Positions 33,219-44,600 are shown, counted from the stretch's first letter. The stretch: DNA of 64,000 bases from Nakamurella deserti (GCF_003260015.1 NZ_QCXS01000003.1:238315-302314), one strand, 5' to 3'. Notes: generated from the letters alone by a model not told the origin. Made by a program: numbers and translations.

Positions 33219-36089
33219 GTGACTGTCGACAGCGCCGCACCCGCGCAGGTACCCACCCTCACGGCCGGGAGCGTCCGGCCCGCGGTCCCCTCGGACCCGC
33301 CCGGCGTCACCGACGCCTCCGATGCCGACCTCCGCGCCGACGTCCGCCGGGTCGGCGCGCTGCTCGGCCAGACCCTGGTCCGGCAGCACGGCGACCAGCT
33401 CCTCCAGCTCGTCGAGCAGGTGCGCGCCCTGAGCAAGGCGGCCAAGGAGCTCGACGACGAGGCCGACCGGGAGACCACCCGCAACGAGCTGCGGCGGCTG
33501 CTCGCCGACCTCCCGCTGCCCGAGGCGACGAAGCTGGTCCGCGCCTTCGCCTCCTACTTCCATCTGGCCAACGCCGCCGAGCAGGTGCACCGCGTCCGGC
33601 GGCTCCGCGACCGGCCCGCCGGCGACGGCTGGCTCGCCCGGGCGGTCCGCGACATCGCGGGCACCGCCGGTCCGGGCGTGCTGACCTCCGCCATCGCCGA
33701 GCTGACGGTCCAGCCGGTGTTCACCGCGCACCCGACCGAGGCGTCCCGCCGGTCGGTGCTGACCAAGCTGCGCCTGCTCTGCGACATCCTCACCGTGCCG
33801 ACCGCGCCGGACACCGCGGCCCGCGCGGCGCAGGACCGCCGGCTCGCCGAGCTGGTGGACCTCATCTGGCAGACCGACGAGCTGCGTCAGGTCCAGCCGA
33901 CGCCGGTCGACGAGGCCCGCAACGCCATGTACTACCTCAGCGACATCATCTCCGAGACCATCCCGCAGCTGTCGGCCGACCTGGCCGGCCTGCTCGAGGA
34001 CGAGGGTGGCGTGCTGCCGCCGGACGCGGCCCCCCTGACCTTCGGCAGCTGGATCGGCGGTGACCGCGACGGCAATCCCAACGTCACGCCCCAGATCACC
34101 CGCGAGATCCTGCGGCTGCAGAACCAGACCGCCATCGCCATCATGATCCGCCAGCTCGACGAGCTCATCCACGCGCTGTCGATCTCGTCCGGCATCGTCG
34201 GGCACTCGACCGCGCTGCAGGAGTCCATCGACGCCGACCTGGCGGTGCTGACCAGGTTGCCGCAGCGGATCCTGGAGCTCAACGCCCAGGAGCCGTACCG
34301 GTTGAAGCTGACCTGCATGCGCGCCAAGCTGCTCAACACCCGCACCCGGGTGGACGACGGCACGGCCTCGAAGCCGGGCCGCGACTACACGTCGATCACG
34401 CCGCTGCAGGACGAGCTCGCCCTGATCCGCGACTCGCTGACCGCCAACGGCGGAGGGCTCGCCGCCCACGGCATGCTCGCCCGCTTCGAGCGGACCGTCG
34501 CGATGTACGGGCTGCACCTGGCGACGATGGACATCCGCGAGCACGCCGACGCCCACCACCACGCGGTCGGGCAGCTCGTCGACCGCCTCGGTGAGCACAC
34601 CTGGCAGTACGCGGACCTCCCCCGCGATGCACGGATGCGGTTGCTGTCCCGCGAGCTCGCCTCGCGGCGGCCGCTGGCCAGCACCCCGCCGCCGCTGGAC
34701 GCCGCCGGGACGAAGACCTGGTCGGTGTTCCGCGAGGTCGTCCGGGCGCTGGACACCTACGGCGACGAGGTCATCCAGACCTACATCATCTCGATGACCC
34801 GCGGGGCCGACGACGTGCTGGCCGCCGCCGTGCTGGCCCGCGAGGCCGGACTGCTCGACGTGCACGGCGCCGCCGGGGGCGGGGGCCGGTTCGCCCGCAT
34901 CGGGTTCGCGCCACTGCTGGAGACGGTCGACGAGCTGCGCAGGTCCGGTGAAGTGCTCGACGAGCTGCTGTCCGACCCGACCTACCGGCTCATCGTCCGG
35001 CTGCGCGGGGACGTGCAGGAGGTGATGCTGGGCTACTCCGACTCCAACAAGGAGTCCGGCGTGACCACCTCCCAGTGGGAGATCCACAAGACCCAGCGCA
35101 CGCTGCGCGACGTGGCCACCCGGCACGGCGTCCGGTTGCGGCTGTTCCACGGCCGCGGCGGCTCGGTGGGCCGCGGCGGCGGGCCCACCTACGACGCCAT
35201 CCTGGCCCAACCGCACGGCACCCTGACCGGCGAGATCAAGTTCACCGAGCAGGGCGAGGTGATCAGCGACAAGTACCTGCTGCCCGACCTCGCCCGGGAG
35301 AACCTGGAGCTGACGGTCGCCGCGACGCTGACCGCGTCGGCCCTGCACGTCAAGGCCCGCGCCTCCCACGCCCAGATGGCGGCGTGGGACGAGACGATGA
35401 CGACGATGAGCGACGCGGCCTTCGGCGCCTACCGGCAGCTGTTCGACCACCCCGACCTGCCGGCGTACTTCATCGCCTCCACCCCGGTGGAGCAGCTCGG
35501 ATCGCTCAACATCGGGTCCCGGCCGTCGAAGCGCCCGTCCAGCGGCGGTGGCCTGGGCGCGCTGCGGGCGATCCCGTGGGTGTTCGGCTGGACGCAGTCG
35601 CGACAGATCGTGCCGGGCTGGTTCGGCGTCGGCTCCGGGATCCGGGCCGTCCGCGAGGCCGGTGGTTTCGACACCCTGCGCGAGATGCACCAGAAGTGGC
35701 ACTTCTTCCGCACCTTCATCTCCAACGTCGAGATGACGCTGGCGAAGACGGACATGGAGATCGCCGCGCACTACGTGGACACCCTGGTGCCGGCGGAGCT
35801 GCGTCCGCTGTTCGAGATGGTGCGCACCGAGCACGCCCTCACCGTCCGCGAGGTGCTGGCCGTCACCGAGGAGTCGTCGCTGCTGGACGCCCAGCCCGGG
35901 CTGCAGCGCACGCTCACCGTCCGCGACCCCTACCTGGACCCGATCTCGTTCATCCAGGTCGACCTGCTGGCCCGGCTGCGCGCCGCCGAGAACGACGGCG
36001 GCGGCGGCTCGGCGCCCGACCCGGAGCTGCGGCGGGCGCTGCTGCTCACCATCAACGGTGTGGCCGCCGGGCTGAAGAACACCGGCTGA
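33219..36089 (+). CDS. ppc: Phosphoenolpyruvate carboxylase
   Basis: The protein has 956 residues from GTG 33219, a normal length. It carboxylates PEP to oxaloacetate with bicarbonate, replenishing the TCA cycle. Hallmarks: [19 protein letters not shown] (catalytic His), [53 protein letters not shown] (the mobile GRGGSxGRGG loop), [17 protein letters not shown] and [14 protein letters not shown] 30-residue variable Pro/Ala-rich lead precedes the conserved part. The gene has no obvious link to the surface genes around it. Confidence 0.98.
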   Translation: MTVDSAAPAQVPTLTAGSVRPAVPSDPPGVTDASDADLRADVRRVGALLGQTLVRQHGDQLLQLVEQVRALSKAAKELDDEADRETTRNELRRLLADLPLPEATKLVRAFASYFHLANAAEQVHRVRRLRDRPAGDGWLARAVRDIAGTAGPGVLTSAIAELTVQPVFTAHPTEASRRSVLTKLRLLCDILTVPTAPDTAARAAQDRRLAELVDLIWQTDELRQVQPTPVDEARNAMYYLSDIISETIPQLSADLAGLLEDEGGVLPPDAAPLTFGSWIGGDRDGNPNVTPQITREILRLQNQTAIAIMIRQLDELIHALSISSGIVGHSTALQESIDADLAVLTRLPQRILELNAQEPYRLKLTCMRAKLLNTRTRVDDGTASKPGRDYTSITPLQDELALIRDSLTANGGGLAAHGMLARFERTVAMYGLHLATMDIREHADAHHHAVGQLVDRLGEHTWQYADLPRDARMRLLSRELASRRPLASTPPPLDAAGTKTWSVFREVVRALDTYGDEVIQTYIISMTRGADDVLAAAVLAREAGLLDVHGAAGGGGRFARIGFAPLLETVDELRRSGEVLDELLSDPTYRLIVRLRGDVQEVMLGYSDSNKESGVTTSQWEIHKTQRTLRDVATRHGVRLRLFHGRGGSVGRGGGPTYDAILAQPHGTLTGEIKFTEQGEVISDKYLLPDLARENLELTVAATLTASALHVKARASHAQMAAWDETMTTMSDAAFGAYRQLFDHPDLPAYFIASTPVEQLGSLNIGSRPSKRPSSGGGLGALRAIPWVFGWTQSRQIVPGWFGVGSGIRAVREAGGFDTLREMHQKWHFFRTFISNVEMTLAKTDMEIAAHYVDTLVPAELRPLFEMVRTEHALTVREVLAVTEESSLLDAQPGLQRTLTVRDPYLDPISFIQVDLLARLRAAENDGGGGSAPDPELRRALLLTINGVAAGLKNTG

Positions 36090-36154
36090 CCGGTGAGCGG
36101 CGGCACACCGGGTGGGGCGGCGGGACCTGTCCGCGGCCCCTACCGTCGGGGGTC

Positions 36155-36769
36155 ATGACGACCTGGTGGCGGACGGCGGCCCGGCCGGCGGCCGTCCGCG
36201 CGATCGCCGCGGTCGGCCGCCAGCCGCTCGTGCCGGTCGCGCTCGCCGGTGTGATCGTGCTCGTCGACCGGGCGATGCGCCGGGCCTCGTCGCGGCTGGA
36301 GATCGGGCTGTTGGACGAGCCGGGCCACGTCGCGACCGCGGCCCTGGTCCTGCTGGCCGTCGTCGGTGGCCGCCGGCTCGGCGCGGCACCGGCGTTCACG
36401 CTGTCCGCGCTGGCCTGCTCGACGCTGATCGACGTCGACCACGTACCGCTCTACGCCGGGGTGCCGGGGGTCGCCGAGCACGGCGGCCGGCCGTACTCGC
36501 ACTCGCTGGTCACGGTGCTGATCCTCTTGGCGGTGTGGCTGGTGTCCGGCCGGCGGTGGACGGTGGTGGCCGGCGCGGCGGTCGGGGTGGCGTTGCACTT
36601 CGTCCGGGACATCGCCACCGGCCCGGGCCTGCCGCTGTGGTGGCCGGTCACCGCGGATCCGGTCCGCTACCCCTACCGCTGGTACCTGGGGCTGATCGTG
36701 GTGCTGGCGCTGGTCGCGGCCGTCCGGGCCCTCGTCGAGCGTCATCGTGCCGCCACGGCCCCGGAATGA
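36155..36769 (+). CDS. YdjM-family inner-membrane metal-dependent hydrolase
   Basis: The protein has 204 residues from ATG 36155, 65 bp after ppc. It has four to five membrane helices. Conserved family features: STLIDVDHVPLY (acidic/His site), EHGGRPYSHSLVTVL and VALHFVRDIATGPGLPLWWP, giving the His/Asp set seen in YdjM/DUF457 membrane-bound hydrolases. The substrate is unknown; the family has been linked to membrane or surface stress responses. It could be co-transcribed with ppc. Confidence 0.75.
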   Translation: MTTWWRTAARPAAVRAIAAVGRQPLVPVALAGVIVLVDRAMRRASSRLEIGLLDEPGHVATAALVLLAVVGGRRLGAAPAFTLSALACSTLIDVDHVPLYAGVPGVAEHGGRPYSHSLVTVLILLAVWLVSGRRWTVVAGAAVGVALHFVRDIATGPGLPLWWPVTADPVRYPYRWYLGLIVVLALVAAVRALVERHRAATAPE

Positions 36770-36773
36770 CGAA

Positions 36774-36810
36774 CGGCGCCGGCCGATCCCGGGGGGACCG
36801 ACCGGCGCCG
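36774..36810 (-). terminator. Terminator for the PhyH gene
   Basis: The arms 36774-36790 and 36794-36810 (CGGCGCCGG... / ...CCGGCGCCG) pair over 17 positions. Two positions are G.U wobbles only in minus-strand RNA and would be mismatches in plus-strand RNA. It therefore best fits the minus-strand gene ending at 36827. Confidence 0.65.
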
Positions 36811-36826
36811 CCGGAACGGGCAGGGG

Positions 36827-37807
36827 TCAGCGGGCCGCGCGGAGCCGGTAGTCGGCCAGCGCGGAACGCCTGGTGCCCGGCGCCGCCTGCAGGTTGCGGG
36901 GCCGGATGGAGGCGTTGGAGGAGTAGGTGATCTGCAGGACGACCCGCTCGGTGTCCTTGGCGAACCCGCCGCGGTGCAGCCCGCGGGTGTCGGCGAAGAC
37001 GATGGTGCCCGCGGAACCCTCGGCGGTGACGATCTGGTCGTCGGTGTAGGTCGACGCGATGTCCTCGTCGGCGACCCGGAACCCGACTCCGTCGAACTCC
37101 GACTTGAACCACTGACGACGGCCCTCGACCGTGTTGGTGGTGCGGATGTACTGCAGCGGCCCCGCGCCCGGCGTCACGTCCGCCAGGTACACGAAGCACT
37201 TGATGATCTCGAAGTCGTCGGGCAGGTCGCGGTGCCAGCGCTGCGACTGGGTGGGACCGGCGCCGGTGGGCAGGTTGATCCAGACGTTCATGTCCTGCAC
37301 CCGGAGCTTCATCTGCGCGTAGGCCTCCGCGACACCGCGGACCCGGTCCTTCAGCGCGAACGAGAACAGGGTGTCGTCGGCGGAGACCACCGGACGCGCC
37401 CCGAACAGCTCGATCAGGTAGGGCTTGAGCGGATCGCGGGCGATCTCGCGCTCGGCGCGGGCCTGCGCCACGTAGGCCTGCAGCTCGTGCAACGCCTCGT
37501 CGGAGCCGAGCAGCGACTCGATGGACGTCATCGCGACACCGGAGGTCCGCAGTTCACGGGCGACCCGCTGCACCTCGCTGTCCAGCGGCGTCGCCGCGCG
37601 GCGGTAGCGCCACACCGGCACGGCGTTGAAGACGTAGCGAGAGACGGCGCGGCTCTCGGTGCGCACGGCACGCAGCGCGCGACGGGCCTGCCGCAGCGGC
37701 TCGATCAACGAACGCGGCGCCGCCACCGGTGGCGCGTCGGCGGCCGAGGCCGGGAGGGTTGCTGCGGACGTCTGGGTCTTGGACACCACGATGACGGGAC
37801 CTTTCAC
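36827..37807 (-). CDS. Phytanoyl-CoA dioxygenase (PhyH)-like Fe(II)/2-oxoglutarate oxygenase
   Basis: The protein has up to 326 residues from GTG 37807. GTGs at 37789 and 37786 have AAAGG before them and may be the real start. The jelly-roll core shows the 2-His-1-carboxylate triad: RWHRDLPDD (H192, D194) and DTRGLHRGGF (H278), with R288 in DTERVVLQITY positioned for 2-oxoglutarate. NVWINLPTG and FVYLADVTPGAGPLQYIRTT are typical PhyH strands. Such enzymes hydroxylate lipids, amino acids or natural products; the substrate is not deducible. It stands alone, with over 1.2 kb of non-coding DNA upstream. Confidence 0.85.
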   Translation of the reverse strand: MKGPVIVVSKTQTSAATLPASAADAPPVAAPRSLIEPLRQARRALRAVRTESRAVSRYVFNAVPVWRYRRAATPLDSEVQRVARELRTSGVAMTSIESLLGSDEALHELQAYVAQARAEREIARDPLKPYLIELFGARPVVSADDTLFSFALKDRVRGVAEAYAQMKLRVQDMNVWINLPTGAGPTQSQRWHRDLPDDFEIIKCFVYLADVTPGAGPLQYIRTTNTVEGRRQWFKSEFDGVGFRVADEDIASTYTDDQIVTAEGSAGTIVFADTRGLHRGGFAKDTERVVLQITYSSNASIRPRNLQAAPGTRRSALADYRLRAAR

Positions 37808-38115
37808 AATGTCTGATCGACGGCGGATCCGGCGCGCGCCCGTCGGTCAGACGAGGGGCGCCGGAGCGCTGGGTAGCGCTGGCGGCCGCCCGGCGAGGAG
37901 CCGGACAGCGGGGCAACCGACCGGCGGTGACACGACGACCGGCCCGCGCGGCCGGTGGGCCACGCCGATCGCCATCGCAGCTTTCCGGCGATGTCCACAC
38001 TGCCGATACCGGCCGGATGACCAGGAATCGTGACGCGACCCCGATTCGCATCACCACGAGCATAACGTCCACCCTCCCGGGAATCCGGGGCTCGGAGAAC
38101 ATCGATCGTCGTTAC

Positions 38116-38129
38116 GACAAGCGCTTGTC
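38116..38129. promoter_or_regulatory. LacI-type operator-like palindrome
   Basis: GACAAGCGCTTGTC is a perfect 14-bp palindrome with a central CG, the form recognised by LacI-family sugar regulators. It lies about 310 bp upstream of the PhyH start. No LacI-family gene is in the window. Confidence 0.4.
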
Positions 38130-38855
38130 ACCGACTGTGGTGGTGAATGCGGGACCCGTGACGAAAACATCCACCGCGGCGCGTCGAAGGTCGGGATGAC
38201 CCCCGACCGGTGCATCGCGTGCGCCGATCCGGGGTGACCGAACAGACAGCGCGACGCCGCGTCCGGCGCTGGTGCGACGAGCCGGCCGGGAGGTCGACGG
38301 AGGCCGGGCGGTGAACCGCCCGACCCCGACCCGCCGCCGCGGGACCCGATCGCCGGACGTTCACCGGCCTTTCACCGGAAGAGGGTGGACCCCGCCCGAC
38401 CGGTCCGAGTGCACCCATCGGTTGATGACGTTGTGTCACCCCGGCGGGCATCCGGTGCGATGTGACTCAATCCCTGCACACGAGCGGTTCTCTCGTGCGG
38501 CGTTGTTCGATACTCTCCGTCATACGGGGCTGTTGCCTGTGGCGTTGGAGTGAAGCGCCCGGCGCCGTCCCCATCGGTGGTTCCGGTCGGCGCAACGACG
38601 CGCGGCGGGCGTCCCCACGGCGGCACCGGTGTCCACGGCGGCGACCTCGGATCCGCGGTGGACCGATCCGCGGGACACTCCCCGCCACCACCGCACCATT
38701 CGCCCCACCCCGCCCCGCCCTGGTCCGCTGAGCTCCGTCCGTCGAAAGGTGTCGTCATTCCTGTCGTGGGAACCACCTCGTCGACGACGGCGCGAAATGC
38801 ATTCGACAATGCGAGGGATATCTCGTCGTGTAACACCGCGGTCGGTCCGGACGAG

Positions 38856-38872
38856 TCCGTTCGGGACGCATT
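38856..38872 (+). repeat. 17-base repeat, copy 1
   Basis: TCCGTTCGGGACGCATT occurs identically here and at 50356-50372, in both cases on the plus strand about 180-215 bp upstream of a plus-strand gene (39071 and 50540). Flanking sequence does not align, so it may be a protein-binding or promoter element. Confidence 0.45.
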
Positions 38873-39070
38873 CGTGCGCATGGATCGCGCAGCCACGCAT
38901 TACCGGCCCTTGACGTTTCCGGCCGGCCGGACCACCCGTTCCGGCCGCCCGACCCACCCGGGCCGACCCGGCGTGACCTGCTCGACCCCCGACAGCCGTA
39001 CCCGACGACGGGTCGGTGTCCCGGCACGTCCTGGACCCCGCACCCATCCCTCAGCGTTCTGGAGCTCCGA

Positions 39071-41344
39071 ATGAGCAAACTGCACCGCCCGCGTCTGCTG
39101 GCGGCGGCCTCGACCGTGCTGGCACTGTCCGTGTCCGCCGTCGCCCTGCCGTCGACGGCGCACGCCGACACCCTGGTCAGCAGCACCTTCAAGGTGAACT
39201 TCCAGGCCACCACCACCAGCACCCCCGCCGGATGGACCGGTGACGCCGGTCAGGCCTACTCCGACACCCGGGGCTACGGCTGGACCACCACCGGTGGCAC
39301 TCCGCTGGACCTGACCGCGAACGGCCGGCAGCGCAACGTCAGCAGCGATCCGCTGCTGGACACGTTCATGCAGATGCAGGCCAAGGCCGGCTCGGGCACC
39401 ACCACCCAGGGCAGCTGGAAGGCCGCCATCGCCAACGGCACCTACACGGTGACCGTGGGGGTCGGCGATCCGTCGTACTTCGACAGCCGTCACGTGGTCA
39501 ACGTCGAGGGCACCCGGGTGGTCGACCACACCGCGACCTCGGCCGCGCGCTCGAAGGTGTCCACCGCCGACGTCACCGTCACCGACGGCTTCCTCGACGT
39601 GGACGCCACCGGCGGCACCAACACCAAGATCGACTACCTGCAGATCGCCCCGCAGGGCAGCACCTCACCGGCGGCCATCGCGGTCAGCTCCCCCGAGGAC
39701 GCCCTGGCGCTGGGCAGCCGGATGGTCTTCAGCACCGTCCAGAACGAGTTCCGCGCCGGCCACAACCTGACCGTCCGCAACACCGGCGGCAGCCCGCTCG
39801 CCGTCACCGGGCTCACCTTCGGTGGCGCCTCGGCCGGTGACTTCCGCCTCTGCACCGGGCAGGCGACCAGCTTCTCGGTGCCGGCCGGCGGCAGTGCCGC
39901 GGTGTGCGTCCGCTACACCCCGCAGAAGAACGCCGCGACGACCAACAGCACCGTGGTCAGCCAGGCCACGCTGACCGTCAACAGCAGCGCCGGCCCCTGG
40001 GTCGTCACGCTCGGTGGCCTGAGCGCCATCAAGTACGAGAACGACAAGGAACCGTCCCTGCAGCTGATCTTCGACGCGCTCGGCTACACGACCAACGCCG
40101 CCGTCAGCTTCAAGCCGTTCTGGGGTTCGATCTCGGGCACCTCGGCTCCGGTCGGCGACGAGGTCCTCGCGCCCTACTTCACCCGGCTGGACTCCTCGGC
40201 GCCGGTCAAACTGGTGCCGCTGGCCCAGTACTCCGGCAAGAGCAGCAACAAGTCGGCCTCCATCGGCTGGTACGCCAAGGGCTCGTCCACCAACAACTAC
40301 CTGTACGCCTACCCGGGCGGCGCCGACGGCTCCAACAGCGGCTACGGCCAGAACCAGTTGCTCGTGCCGGCCACGACGACGGCCAGCAACGGGGTCAACA
40401 CGGTGAACTTCACGCCGTCCGGCGCCTTCGGCATCGTCGACGCGCTGTCCTACAGCAACCGCTCCGACGACGCCCGCAACGGGTCGCGGTGGCACAACAT
40501 GCGCGCCTACCCGGCGAAGGACGCCGCCGGCAACGTCATCCGCGGTGCCTACCTGATCGGCAACGACATCGGCGGCGTGGCCAACAACAGCGCCAAGAAC
40601 TGGGACTACCAGGACTTCGCCTTCCTGCTGCTCAACGCCACCCCGGACGCCGGCAGCAGCCAGCCCACCGCGGGTGAGTACAGCAAGACCCTCGCCGGCT
40701 TCACCGGTGCGGCCGGTGGCGTCGACGGCTCCGGGTTCACCACCGCCCAGGGCACGGTGGACGCGGCCAAGATCAACTACGGCGGCGGCTCGCTGCTGCT
40801 GACCTCCAGCAACGACACCAACACCAGCCACACCAACGCGCTGCAGCTGGGCGTCAACGCCGGCACCAAGTTCCGCGTACAGAGCCGGCTCCTCGGCCCG
40901 TTCACGGCCATCAACGCCGGTGCCGAGCAGCAGGGCATCTACTTCGGCCCGAACGCGACCAACTACATCAAGGCCGAGCTCGAGTGGAGCACCGCCGACA
41001 ACGCCCGCAAGCTGACCGTCTGGAAGCAGACGAGCTCCGCCGGTGGCGCCGTCGCGGCCAGTGTGCTGCTGCCCGGTGGCGACTCGCAGCGCGTCGACCT
41101 GCGCATCGAGGTCGACCCGGCGCCGCGCGACGCCGCGCACTACAACGGTGCCCCGCAGGTCGTCGTCTCGTACTCGCTGTACGGCACCTCGACGTGGACC
41201 CGGATCAACACCGGGGACGTGTCGATCCCGGCGACCTGGGTCACCGCCAACACCCCGGCCGGCATCATCGCCTCCCACCAGCAGGGCGGCTCGCCGTTCG
41301 TGGCCAACTTCGCCAACTTCTCGGTGACGCGGGTCAACGGCTGA
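39071..41344 (+). CDS. Secreted multidomain protein with N-terminal malectin-like domain
   Basis: The protein has 757 residues. GGAG precedes ATG 39071, and a Sec signal peptide ends near residue 32 (STAHADTL). Residues 38-193 form a malectin-like carbohydrate-binding domain (KVNFQ, AGWTGDAGQAYSDTRGYGW, GDPSYFDSRHVVNVEG, TDGFLDVDATGGTNTKIDYL). Residues 200-318 are an ASPM/SPD-2/Hydin-like Ig domain (LTVRNTGGSPLAVTGLTF). Residues 325-525 form an unrecognised domain ending DYQDFAFLLLN. The last ~220 residues look like a jelly-roll of the laminin G or glycosidase-associated kind. No catalytic motif was seen. It is followed by a terminator and then another malectin-type gene, so the pair may bind the same glycan. 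Confidence 0.8.
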   Translation: MSKLHRPRLLAAASTVLALSVSAVALPSTAHADTLVSSTFKVNFQATTTSTPAGWTGDAGQAYSDTRGYGWTTTGGTPLDLTANGRQRNVSSDPLLDTFMQMQAKAGSGTTTQGSWKAAIANGTYTVTVGVGDPSYFDSRHVVNVEGTRVVDHTATSAARSKVSTADVTVTDGFLDVDATGGTNTKIDYLQIAPQGSTSPAAIAVSSPEDALALGSRMVFSTVQNEFRAGHNLTVRNTGGSPLAVTGLTFGGASAGDFRLCTGQATSFSVPAGGSAAVCVRYTPQKNAATTNSTVVSQATLTVNSSAGPWVVTLGGLSAIKYENDKEPSLQLIFDALGYTTNAAVSFKPFWGSISGTSAPVGDEVLAPYFTRLDSSAPVKLVPLAQYSGKSSNKSASIGWYAKGSSTNNYLYAYPGGADGSNSGYGQNQLLVPATTTASNGVNTVNFTPSGAFGIVDALSYSNRSDDARNGSRWHNMRAYPAKDAAGNVIRGAYLIGNDIGGVANNSAKNWDYQDFAFLLLNATPDAGSSQPTAGEYSKTLAGFTGAAGGVDGSGFTTAQGTVDAAKINYGGGSLLLTSSNDTNTSHTNALQLGVNAGTKFRVQSRLLGPFTAINAGAEQQGIYFGPNATNYIKAELEWSTADNARKLTVWKQTSSAGGAVAASVLLPGGDSQRVDLRIEVDPAPRDAAHYNGAPQVVVSYSLYGTSTWTRINTGDVSIPATWVTANTPAGIIASHQQGGSPFVANFANFSVTRVNG

Positions 41345-41348
41345 GCGG

Positions 41349-41373
41349 GGGGCGCCCGGTCACCGGGCGCCCC
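41349..41373 (+). terminator. Terminator after the first malectin-domain gene
   Basis: A perfect 11-bp stem, GGGGCGCCCGG / CCGGGCGCCCC, with a TCA loop starts 5 bases past the stop codon at 41344. Confidence 0.7.
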
Positions 41374-41616
41374 GACCGCATCGACAGGCCCGGACGGGGC
41401 CGGTGGCGACCGCCGCCGGCCCCGTTCGTCGTTCCGGGTACCACCCGGACGTGGCTGCCCGCCGGCCGCGTGGCGACGTTCCGACGCCCGCCGGGCCGGC
41501 GTTGGCCAGGACCAACGACAGACGCCCCCGTTTCGGGGCGCGCACCGCAACAAGACGGTGATTTCGTGACAGACGGGACGCGGCGACCGGTATCGCCGCC
41601 CACAGGGGGAACACCG

Positions 41617-44600
41617 ATGACATCCACACTCCGACGCCGCGCGCCCTGGCGCGCCCGGATCACCCTCGCGGTGACCGCCGTCGTCCTGGCGGCCGGCCTG
41701 CCGTGGTCGGCGCCGGCCGCCGCCGCCGCGGGTGTCGACGCCCAGTTCGTCTTCCAGCCGGCGACCGCCTCGACCCCGGCGGGCTACGTCGCCGACACCG
41801 GCCGCGCGTTCGACGCCACGCGCGGTTACGGCTGGGTCCGTCAGGACAACCCCGCGACACCGCTGGACCTGTCGGCCAACACCCGGTTGCGGACCCGGAC
41901 GACCGTGACGCCGGTGCAGAACCGGCTGATCCACGTGCAGTACGGCGATCTCGTGCCCCGGCCGACGTCCGGCGGCAACCTGACGCCCGGTGCCTGGCAG
42001 TACGTGGTGCCCAACGGCCGGTACACCGTGACCGCCGGCGTCGGCGACCAGGCCGGCCCGGGCCGCACCGGCTGCGCCGCCCCCTGCTACGACAGCTTCC
42101 ACACCGTCCGCGCCGAGGGCGTCACCCTGATCAACCGCTTCCAGGGGTCCAACGCCCGGCAGTACGCCACCGGCAGCGCCACCGTCGAGGTCACCGACGG
42201 CCGGCTGACCGTCGACGCGATCGGCGGCACCAACACCAAGCTGAACTTCCTGACCGTCGCGGCCGTCACCACCCCACCGGCCACCGGCACCCGCGTCGAC
42301 TTCACCGACGCGGTGACCGCTCCCCCGGCGGGCTACGTGGCCGACTGGGGCCAGCCCTACGGACCGCGGACGTCGGCCAACCAAGGCAGCGGCCTGACCT
42401 ACGGCTGGATCTCCCCGACCGACCAGACCCCGGTGTCGCTGGTCGGCAACGGCCGCAACCGCAACACCGGCAGTGCGCCGGTGAACCAGCCGGACGCGCG
42501 GCTGGCCTCGTTCATGCACATGCAGCTCGGCGCGGCCACCGGCCGGTGGGAGCTGGCGGTGACCAACGGCGCCTACGAGGTGACGGTGGCCGTCGGTGAC
42601 GCGGGCACGGCGACCGACAGCGCGCACTGGGTCGACGTGGAGAACCAGAACGCCATGGCCCGGTTCGTGCCGACGGTGGCCACCCGGTTCTCCACGGTCA
42701 CCCGCACCGTGGTGGTCGCCGACGGGCGGCTGACGCTGAGCCCGACCGGTGGCACCAACACCAAGATCGACTACGTCGACGTGGTCCCCGTCGACCTCGC
42801 CGGACGGCCGTACACGGTCAAGTCCACCCCGGCCAACGGCACCACCGGCGCGGTGGTCAACTCCTCGGTCACCGCGGACAACCTGCTCAACCCGTCCGGC
42901 GGCGCGGTCGACGAGTCGACCCTGACCGGTGACAACGTCAAGCTGACCCGGGTGGCCGACAACGCCAGGGTCTCCGGCGGCGGCGTCACCAGCGGCGGCG
43001 GCGACACGGTGTCGTTCGAGCCCGGCGTCACGCTGGACGGCAACACGCTCTACCGCTTCGAGATCACCACCGGCGTCAAGGACGTCAGCGGCCGGTCGTT
43101 CATGCCGTTCAGCTCCGTCTTCACCACCTCCAACGGCTCCGGCCCGGGTGTCGCCAACGTCGCCTTCGACGCGCTGGACTCCGGTGCCGCCAAGGGCAAC
43201 AGCTACAGCTCGGTGGTCCTCGGGCCCGACGGCAAGCTCTACGCCGGCAGCATCTACGGGCAGATCTACCGGTGGACGATCAACGCCGACGGCACCCTGG
43301 GCAACCAGCAGACGATCACCACCGTCCGCGACCACGCCGTCGCCGCCGGCTGGGAAGGCGCCCCGAACCGTTCGGTCATCGGCCTGGCCTTCGACCCGGC
43401 GTCGACGCCGACCGCGCCGATCCTGTGGATCACCGACAACCAGGCCTACCTCGGCGAGCCCACCCCCGACACCACCGGCGCCGTGGCCCGGCTGACCGGC
43501 CCGAACCTGGAGAACTACCAGGCGGTACTGGTGAACCTGCCCCGGTCGAACAAGGACCACCTGACGAACTCGATCGCGCTGAAGAACGGCAAGGTCTACT
43601 TCGCCCAGGGTGCGATGAACGCGATGGGTGCCCTGGACGGCACCTGGGAGCGCGAGGAGCACCTGCTGTCCGCCGCCGTCCTGCAGCTCGATCCGGCGAA
43701 ACTGCCCGCCACCCTGCCGGTGGACGTCGCCACCGCGGACATGAAGGTGCCCGCCCGGTCGGGCGTGCCCGCGCACACCGGTACCTACGACCCGTATGCG
43801 ACCACCGCCCCGCTGACCCTCTACGCGACCGGCGTCCGCAACGCCTTCGACCTGGTCTTCCACAGCAACGGGCACCTCTACGCCCCGACCAACGGCTCGG
43901 CGCTCGGCGGCAACACCCCCGGCACCCCGACCCCCTACCCGGCGTCCTGCGCGCGACGGGCGGACGGCGGCTACACCGGACCGGCGGCGCCGGCCCTGAA
44001 GGGGGTCCTGCAGGAGGAGACCGACTACGTCTTCGACGTCAGACCCGGTAAGTACTACGGGCACCCCAACGCGCTGCGCTGCGAGTACGTGCTGGCGGCC
44101 GGCAACCCCACCGGCTACACCGGCAATCCGCTGTTCCGGTTCGGCGCCTACCCCGAGGGTCAGAAGGCCGATCCGAACTTCGACCTCGCCGGGGTCTACG
44201 ACGCCGGCCTGCACGCCTCGGCCAACGGTGCGCTGGAGTACCGCAACAGCTCCGTGTTCGGCGGCGCGCTCGCCGGTTCGTTGCTCGTGGTGCGCTACCA
44301 CGCCAACCAGGAGGTCGTCGCGTTCAGCGTGAACGGGACCGGCGGGCTGTCGCTGCCGATCACCGGCATCACCGGATTCACCGGCCTGCGTCAACCGCTG
44401 GACATCGCGCAGGTGCCGGCCTCCGGCAACCTCTACGTCACGGAGCTCACCGACAACCCGGCCACCACCGGGATCAAACTGCTCCGGCCCCGGGGGACCA
44501 CGGCGACCGCGGTGGCGCGGATCGACTTCAAACCTGCCGCGGCCGCGCTCCCGGCCGGCTACACCGCCGACACCGGTACCGCCTTCAGTGCCACCACCGG

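Larger units (their letters stand above)
37808..39070. other. 1.26-kb gene-free divergent region
   Basis: This is the longest gap in the window, between the PhyH gene (minus) and a malectin-domain gene (plus). It contains the 14-bp palindrome at 38116-38129, a small hairpin around 38479-38497 (CACGAG / CTCGTG), and one copy of a 17-base repeat at 38856-38872. Several open frames of 90-175 codons exist, but their translations are compositionally skewed, mutually overlapping and have no ribosome binding site. Confidence 0.45.

Noticed and set aside
32817-35834. 1005-codon open frame on the minus strand opposite ppc
   Set aside because: It is antisense to the unmistakable PEP carboxylase gene and also overlaps the SurA-like lipoprotein gene. 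Its translation is Gly/Arg/Val/Leu-rich with no domain, as expected for the complement of a high-GC gene.
38372-38896. 174-codon minus-strand frame in the long gap
   Set aside because: It has no ribosome binding site and an unstructured composition, and equally long frames overlap it on the other strand.
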